DNA of 64,000 bases from Tardiphaga sp. vice304. Lineage in GTDB: Bacteria > Pseudomonadota > Alphaproteobacteria > Rhizobiales > Xanthobacteraceae. How positions within the stretch are numbered: the stretch's first letter is position 1; each line of letters begins with the position of its first letter. The stretch is from the NCBI RefSeq assembly GCF_007018905.1, contig NZ_CP041402.1, forward strand, positions 1,910,001 to 1,974,000, written 5' to 3'. The notes beneath the pieces were generated by a model, which ran no database searches, had not been told where the DNA came from, and was given only the letters and a program-made list of their open reading frames with translations. This document shows positions 59,649 through 64,000 of this stretch, piece by piece. Position numbers and translations under genes: made by a program.

Positions 59649-62038
59649 ACGACGGCGTTGATTTAAACCGCGGCCTTTCAGTGCTCGACCGGCCGAACTC
59701 CTACATCGGCAAGACCGTGCCGCGGCCCAATCTCGACCGCCTGATGCAGGGCCGCGGGCAATATGTCAGCGACATGAGCCTGCCGCGGATGGCGCATGTC
59801 GTGTTCCTGCGCTCGCCCTATGCCCATGCCAGGATCGTCAGCATCGATGCCGCCGCCGCCAAGGCGATGCCCGGCGTGATCGCCGTCGTCACCGGGCGCG
59901 AACTGGCCGAAGTCATCACGCCGTGGGTCGGCGTGCTCACTCATCTGAAGGGCCTGAAGTCGGCGCCGCAGCACGCCATCGCCATCGACCGCGTCTGCTG
60001 GCAGGGCGAGGCCGTCGCCGCGATCGCCGCGACCAGCCGCGCGCTCGCCGAAGACGCTGCCGAGCAGGTGATGGTCGACTACGAGGAGCTGACGCCGGTC
60101 ACAGACATGCGCACGGCGCTGGCTACCGAGACGCCTGTCATTCATCCCGACCTCGGCGACAATCTCGCCTTCGAGCGCAATCTCGATGCCGGCGAGATCG
60201 ACAAGGCCTTTGCCGGTTCCGACGAAGTGGTTGAGGCCGAGTTCGTGTTCGGCCGCCACACTGGCGTGACGCTGGAGCCGCGCGCGGTACTGGCCGACTG
60301 GAACCCGGGCGATCAGCGCCTGACGATCTATCAGGGCACCCAGGCGCCGCATATGGTGCAGAATATCTCTGCCAAGCATCTCGGCCTCGAAGAGGCGCAG
60401 GTGCGGGTGGTGTGCAAGGACGTCGGCGGATCGTTCGGCATCAAGGTGCACATCTATGCCGACGAGATGGCGACCTATGCGCTGGCCAAGCTGCTGCGTC
60501 GCCCGATCAAGTTCGTCGCCGACCGGGTCGAGAGTTTCAACACCGACATCCACGCCCGCGACCACATCTGCAAGGGCCGCATCGGCGTCAACAAGGACGG
60601 TACCATCACCGGGTTCGAGATCGACGATCTCACCGGCATCGGGCCGTATTCGATGTATCCGCGCACCAGCGCCATCGAGGCCAACCAGGTCGTCAACCTG
60701 GTCGGCGGCCCCTACACCGCGCCGAACTATCGGGCGCGCGCCCGCGTCGTGTTCCAGAACAAGAACGTCACCTGCCAGTATCGCGCCGTCGGCCATCCCA
60801 TCGCCTGCTCGGTCACCGAGGGGCTGGTCGATCTTGCCGCGAAAAAGATCGGCATGGACCCGGTCGAGATCCGTCGCAAGAACCTGATCGCCGACGACGC
60901 TTACCCCTGCGCGTCGCCATCCGGCATGAAGTTCGAGGCGCTGTCGCATCAGGCCTCCTTGGACAGACTGTTCGCGATGATGGATTACAACGCGCTGCGC
61001 GCCGAGCAGGCCGAGCTGCGCAAGCAGGGCATCTATCGCGGCATCGGAATCGCCAGCTTCATCGAGGTCACCAATCCGGCCGCGGCGTTCTACGGCGTCG
61101 GCGGGGCGCGGATCTCGTCGCAGGACGGCGTCACGGTGCGGCTCGACGCCACCGGCGCGGTGATCTGCCAGACCAGCCTCACCGAACAGGGCCAGGGCTC
61201 GGAGTCGCTGACGGCGCAGATCGTCGGCAGCGTGCTCGGCGTGTCCATGAACAATGTCCGCGTGATCCTCGGCGACACCGACAATACGCCCTATGGCGGC
61301 GGCACCTGGGCGTCGCGCGGCGCCGGCATCGGCGGCGAGGCGGCGCTGCAATCCGCCAAGGCGCTCCGTAGCAACATCCTCGACGTCGCCGCGGCGATCC
61401 TGCAGGCCCAGCCCGGCGATCTGGACATCGTCGACAACGCCGTGGTTGACGCGGCCGGCGGCGCGCAGCGCATCGAGCTGCACGAGCTGGCGCGGATCGT
61501 GTATTTCCGTCCGGACACCCTACCGCCGGGCTTCCAGGCCGAATTGATGGCGACGCGCCACTACGTGCCGCGCGATTATCCCTTCGCCTTCACCAACGGC
61601 GTGCAGGCCTCGTGGCTCGAGGTCGATCCCAATACCGGCTTCATCAAGCTACTGAAGCACTGGGTGGTCGAGGATTGCGGCACGCTGATCAATCCGCAGC
61701 TCGTCGACGAGCAAATCCGCGGTGGCGTGGTGCAGGGACTGGGTGCGGCCATGTACGAGCATTGCATCTATGACGAGCGCGGCCAGCTCACCAACGCCAA
61801 CATGGCGGATTATCTGGTGCCGATGGCCGGCGAGATGCCGGATATCGACGTCGGGCATGTGGTGTCGCCGACCATGGAAAGCGAGCTGGGCGCCAAGGGG
61901 GCAGGCGAGGCGGGCACGGCTGGTGCGGCCGCCTGTGTCGCCAATGCCGTCAATGACGCGCTGTCGCCATTCGACGTGACGATCACCGAAATTCCACTGA
62001 CGCCGCGGCTCATTCTCACCGCGCTGGGAGTGGCCTGA
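59645..62038 (+). CDS. Molybdopterin-binding large subunit of coxMSL-type Mo hydroxylase (CoxL-like)
   Basis: 797 residues from ATG 59645. A-G-R/Q-Y motif start (M-Q-G-R-G-Q-Y-V-S-D-M, about 34-44), D-V-G-G-S-F-G-I-K, and late G-A-K-G-A-G-E-A-G-T-A (about 750, catalytic Glu). It lacks the C-S-F-R loop diagnostic of true CO dehydrogenase in the region C-Q-Y-R-A-V-G, so it is an aromatic/aldehyde or purine-type hydroxylase, not form I CODH. Substrate is unknown. Second Mo enzyme of the cluster. Confidence 0.92.
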   Translation: MNDGVDLNRGLSVLDRPNSYIGKTVPRPNLDRLMQGRGQYVSDMSLPRMAHVVFLRSPYAHARIVSIDAAAAKAMPGVIAVVTGRELAEVITPWVGVLTHLKGLKSAPQHAIAIDRVCWQGEAVAAIAATSRALAEDAAEQVMVDYEELTPVTDMRTALATETPVIHPDLGDNLAFERNLDAGEIDKAFAGSDEVVEAEFVFGRHTGVTLEPRAVLADWNPGDQRLTIYQGTQAPHMVQNISAKHLGLEEAQVRVVCKDVGGSFGIKVHIYADEMATYALAKLLRRPIKFVADRVESFNTDIHARDHICKGRIGVNKDGTITGFEIDDLTGIGPYSMYPRTSAIEANQVVNLVGGPYTAPNYRARARVVFQNKNVTCQYRAVGHPIACSVTEGLVDLAAKKIGMDPVEIRRKNLIADDAYPCASPSGMKFEALSHQASLDRLFAMMDYNALRAEQAELRKQGIYRGIGIASFIEVTNPAAAFYGVGGARISSQDGVTVRLDATGAVICQTSLTEQGQGSESLTAQIVGSVLGVSMNNVRVILGDTDNTPYGGGTWASRGAGIGGEAALQSAKALRSNILDVAAAILQAQPGDLDIVDNAVVDAAGGAQRIELHELARIVYFRPDTLPPGFQAELMATRHYVPRDYPFAFTNGVQASWLEVDPNTGFIKLLKHWVVEDCGTLINPQLVDEQIRGGVVQGLGAAMYEHCIYDERGQLTNANMADYLVPMAGEMPDIDVGHVVSPTMESELGAKGAGEAGTAGAAACVANAVNDALSPFDVTITEIPLTPRLILTALGVA

Positions 62039-62109
62039 CCAAGACGATGACCAAGCTGATCGACAACGACAGCATTTAAGAACGCCAAAAAACGCCAAGG
62101 GAGATACAC

Positions 62110-63357
62110 ATGACCAAGAAGACGTCCGGACTGATAACCCGCCGCCGCCTGCTGACCACCGTCGGCGCCGGCGCGGTGCTGGCGGCCTCGCCGTTCCGCA
62201 TCAACCTGCTGCAAGCGCAGGAAGCGACCATCAAGGTCGGTTTCCCTGTGCCGCTGACCGGTCCCTACGGCACCGAGGCGCAGGACCAGGTTCGCGCCGC
62301 CGAAGTGGCGATCGCCGAGTTCAACGAGGCCGGTGGCCTCAACGGCCGCAAGGCCGAGCTGCTGGTGCGCGACGACAAGCTCAATCCGGGCGAAGCAGCA
62401 ACGCGCACGCTGGAACTGATCGAAAAGGAAAAGGTCAATTTCATCGTAGGCAGTCTGTCGGCGGCGGTGCAGCTCGCGGTCAACAACGTCACCAAGGAAC
62501 GGCAGATCATCTTCAATTCGATCAGCCAGTCCGACACCATCAACGAAGTCTCCGACTTCAGCAAATACACCTTCCACGAGGCCCTGAACCCGCACATGAC
62601 GGCCGGCGCGGTCGGTCGTTACGCGTTCCCGAAATTCGGCAAGAAGGTCGCCTTCCTCACCGCCGACTATGCCTATGGCCATGAAATGGTGCGAGGATTC
62701 CAGGAGGCCGGCAAGGCCTTTGGCGTGGAGACGCTGGTGGACATCCGCCATCCGCTCGGCACCACCGATTTCTCGGCGCTGCTGCCGCGCATCCAGGCGT
62801 TGAAGCCGGACATCTTGTGCATCAGCAATTTCGGTCGCGATCAGCAGATCGCGCTGAAGCAGGCTACCGACTTCGGCATGAAAAAGTCGATGAAGATCAT
62901 CGTTCCGATCATGCTCTACACCGGCCGCATCGCCGCCGGCCCGCAGGCCTTCGACGGCGTCATCGGTGGTACGTCCTACTACTGGGGCATCGAGGACAAG
63001 ATCGCCTCGGCCAAGGCGTTCAACGACCGCTTCCGCAAGATGCACGGCGGCAAGGTGCCGTCGGATTACGGCGCGCTCGGCTACGGCGGCGTGAAGACGC
63101 TGCTGATGGCCGCCAAGGCCGCCGGCAGTCTCGATGCCGACAAGGTGATCGCCGCGATCGAGGCGCTTAAATATGACTACTACAAGGGCCCGCAGTACTA
63201 CCGCGGCTGCGATCACCAGTCGGTGCAGTCGGTGCTGATCATCGAATCCAAGGCTAATCCTGCGAAGGGCGACGCCGACGTGTTCAACGTGGTCGAGACC
63301 GAGGCGCCGAACGAGGCCAACCTGCGCACCTGCGCGGCCCTCGGCCACAAGGCCTGA
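62110..63357 (+). CDS. ABC transporter substrate-binding protein, branched-chain type (second)
   Basis: 415 residues with a twin-arginine signal (T-R-R-R-L-L-T-T-V-G-A-G, cleavage near Q-A-Q-E). Periplasmic type I binding fold (IKVGFPVPLTGPYGTEAQDQ at the start). A LivH-type permease gene follows 58 bases on, so this binding protein has its own transporter, unlike the one at 34427. Hairpin-terminator between them probably lowers permease expression relative to the binding protein, as is common in such operons. Confidence 0.92.
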   Translation: MTKKTSGLITRRRLLTTVGAGAVLAASPFRINLLQAQEATIKVGFPVPLTGPYGTEAQDQVRAAEVAIAEFNEAGGLNGRKAELLVRDDKLNPGEAATRTLELIEKEKVNFIVGSLSAAVQLAVNNVTKERQIIFNSISQSDTINEVSDFSKYTFHEALNPHMTAGAVGRYAFPKFGKKVAFLTADYAYGHEMVRGFQEAGKAFGVETLVDIRHPLGTTDFSALLPRIQALKPDILCISNFGRDQQIALKQATDFGMKKSMKIIVPIMLYTGRIAAGPQAFDGVIGGTSYYWGIEDKIASAKAFNDRFRKMHGGKVPSDYGALGYGGVKTLLMAAKAAGSLDADKVIAAIEALKYDYYKGPQYYRGCDHQSVQSVLIIESKANPAKGDADVFNVVETEAPNEANLRTCAALGHKA

Positions 63358-63371
63358 CCCTGACGGATACG

Positions 63372-63404
63372 GATGCGCGCCCGCTCCGGGCGCGCATCGC
63401 TTTT
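63372..63404 (+). terminator. Intercistronic terminator/attenuator
   Basis: GATGCGCGCCCG, loop CTC, CGGGCGCGCATC, then GCTTTT. A perfect 12-bp stem between binding-protein and permease genes, consistent with partial termination. Confidence 0.75.
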
Positions 63405-63415
63405 GGAGGAATGCA

Positions 63416-64000
63416 ATGGCCGGGCTGAGTTTCGATCTGATCGCGCTGCAACTGTTCACCGGGCTGGCGCTCGGCGCGATCTACGTCTTGTTTGCGATTG
63501 GCCTGTCGCTGATCTTCGGCATGCTGACGGTCGTCAATTTCGCCCATGGTGCGTTCTACATGATCGGTGCTTATGTCGGGCTGTTCTTGCTGTCGCTGGG
63601 CGGCAATTTCTGGCTCTGCCTGGTCGCGGTGCCCTTGATCGTCGGGGTCAGCGGCATGATCGTCGAGCGCTTCCTGATCCGCCCGCTGTATGGCCGCGGC
63701 ATCGACTATCCGCTGCTGCTGACGTTCGGCCTCAGTTATATCATGGTCGAACTGATCCGCATCGCCTTCGGCAAGAGTGGCTATCCGTTCGACACGCCCG
63801 AACTGCTGCAGGGCGCGGTCAATATCGGCGTCGGCTATTTTCCGCTGTATCGGCTGTTCGTGATCGGCGCCGCCGTCGCCGTGCTGCTGGCGCTGTGGCT
63901 GTTCCTTGAAAAGACCAGCTTCGGTCTGATCATTCGTGCCGGCGCGCGCGACCCGCAGATCGTGAGGGTGCTCGGCGTCGATGTCTCCAGGGTCTGGCTC
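63416..64000 (+). CDS. ABC transporter permease, LivH type (cut by window end)
   Basis: 195 codons visible from ATG 63416 (GGAGG at 63405-63409). Hydrophobic with membrane helices, and the landmark F-G-M-L-T-V-V-N-F-A-H-G-A-F-Y (about 33-47). The LivM, LivG and LivF-type genes are expected beyond the window. Confidence 0.9.
   Translation, partial: MAGLSFDLIALQLFTGLALGAIYVLFAIGLSLIFGMLTVVNFAHGAFYMIGAYVGLFLLSLGGNFWLCLVAVPLIVGVSGMIVERFLIRPLYGRGIDYPLLLTFGLSYIMVELIRIAFGKSGYPFDTPELLQGAVNIGVGYFPLYRLFVIGAAVAVLLALWLFLEKTSFGLIIRAGARDPQIVRVLGVDVSRVWL

Noticed and set aside
59678..61483. Minus-strand open frame of 601 codons
   Set aside because: Antisense to the Mo large subunit. No motif.
1..64000. 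CRISPR array, retron reverse transcriptase or rRNA operon
   Set aside because: No regular short-repeat series, no reverse-transcriptase YxDD gene and no rRNA-like stretch were seen.

Overview
The window is high-GC DNA with the gene style of an alphaproteobacterium of the Bradyrhizobium/Rhodopseudomonas group: many branched-chain-amino-acid-type ABC transporters, coxMSL-type molybdenum hydroxylases, TTG/GTG starts and tightly overlapping operons. The genus is an inference from protein style. No rRNA or marker gene is present to prove it.

Layout. (1) 1-7649 is a type I secretion operon: the 3' part of a cadherin/RTX-type exported protein, its ABC exporter, its HlyD-type adaptor, and a CHASE2 adenylate/guanylate cyclase that overlaps the adaptor. 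(2) 7650-12774 holds small orphan genes, an AraC regulator and a PAS-containing chemoreceptor. One small reading frame here (12378-12698) is broken by an in-frame TAG. (3) 12775-32479 is a 19.7 kb genomic island, integrated in the 3' half of a CAU-anticodon tRNA gene and bounded by a 50-bp perfect direct repeat. The integrase, an overlapping excisionase-like gene and a winged-helix regulator lie at the left end. The cargo is a Dam-type methylase with a long C-terminal extension, a P-loop protein, a complete type I restriction-modification system (hsdR-hsdM-hsdS) followed directly by a trypsin-like protease, a serine resolvase, a large four-helix membrane protein, and several unknowns, including one with a J-domain-like HPD motif. 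(4) 32508-64000 is a catabolic and uptake supercluster. It encodes hydrolases, a kynurenine-formamidase-type cyclase, an ACMSD-type amidohydrolase, two different molybdenum hydroxylases, a two-component flavin monooxygenase with reductase, a luciferase-type monooxygenase, a VOC-fold enzyme, several dehydrogenases, and components of two or three branched-chain-type ABC importers. A LysR regulator and two closely similar TetR regulators are embedded in it.

The main discovery in part 4 is a shared operator. Seven copies of a dyad, TTWATC-N4-GATAAA, lie in intergenic regions ahead of separate transcription units across 26 kb (centred near 32582, 36053, 47341, 51337, 51929, 55097 and 58203). The two TetR paralogues, at 37403 and 57436, have the same visible recognition-helix sequence. 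This suggests one regulon that opens the whole cluster in response to one compound. The enzyme mix (hydroxylation by Mo enzymes, flavin monooxygenation, possible ring cleavage, amidohydrolase and cyclase-type hydrolysis, HIBADH/HisD/SDR oxidations, import by Liv-type ABC systems) fits breakdown of an aromatic or N-heterocyclic compound. The substrate cannot be named from sequence alone.
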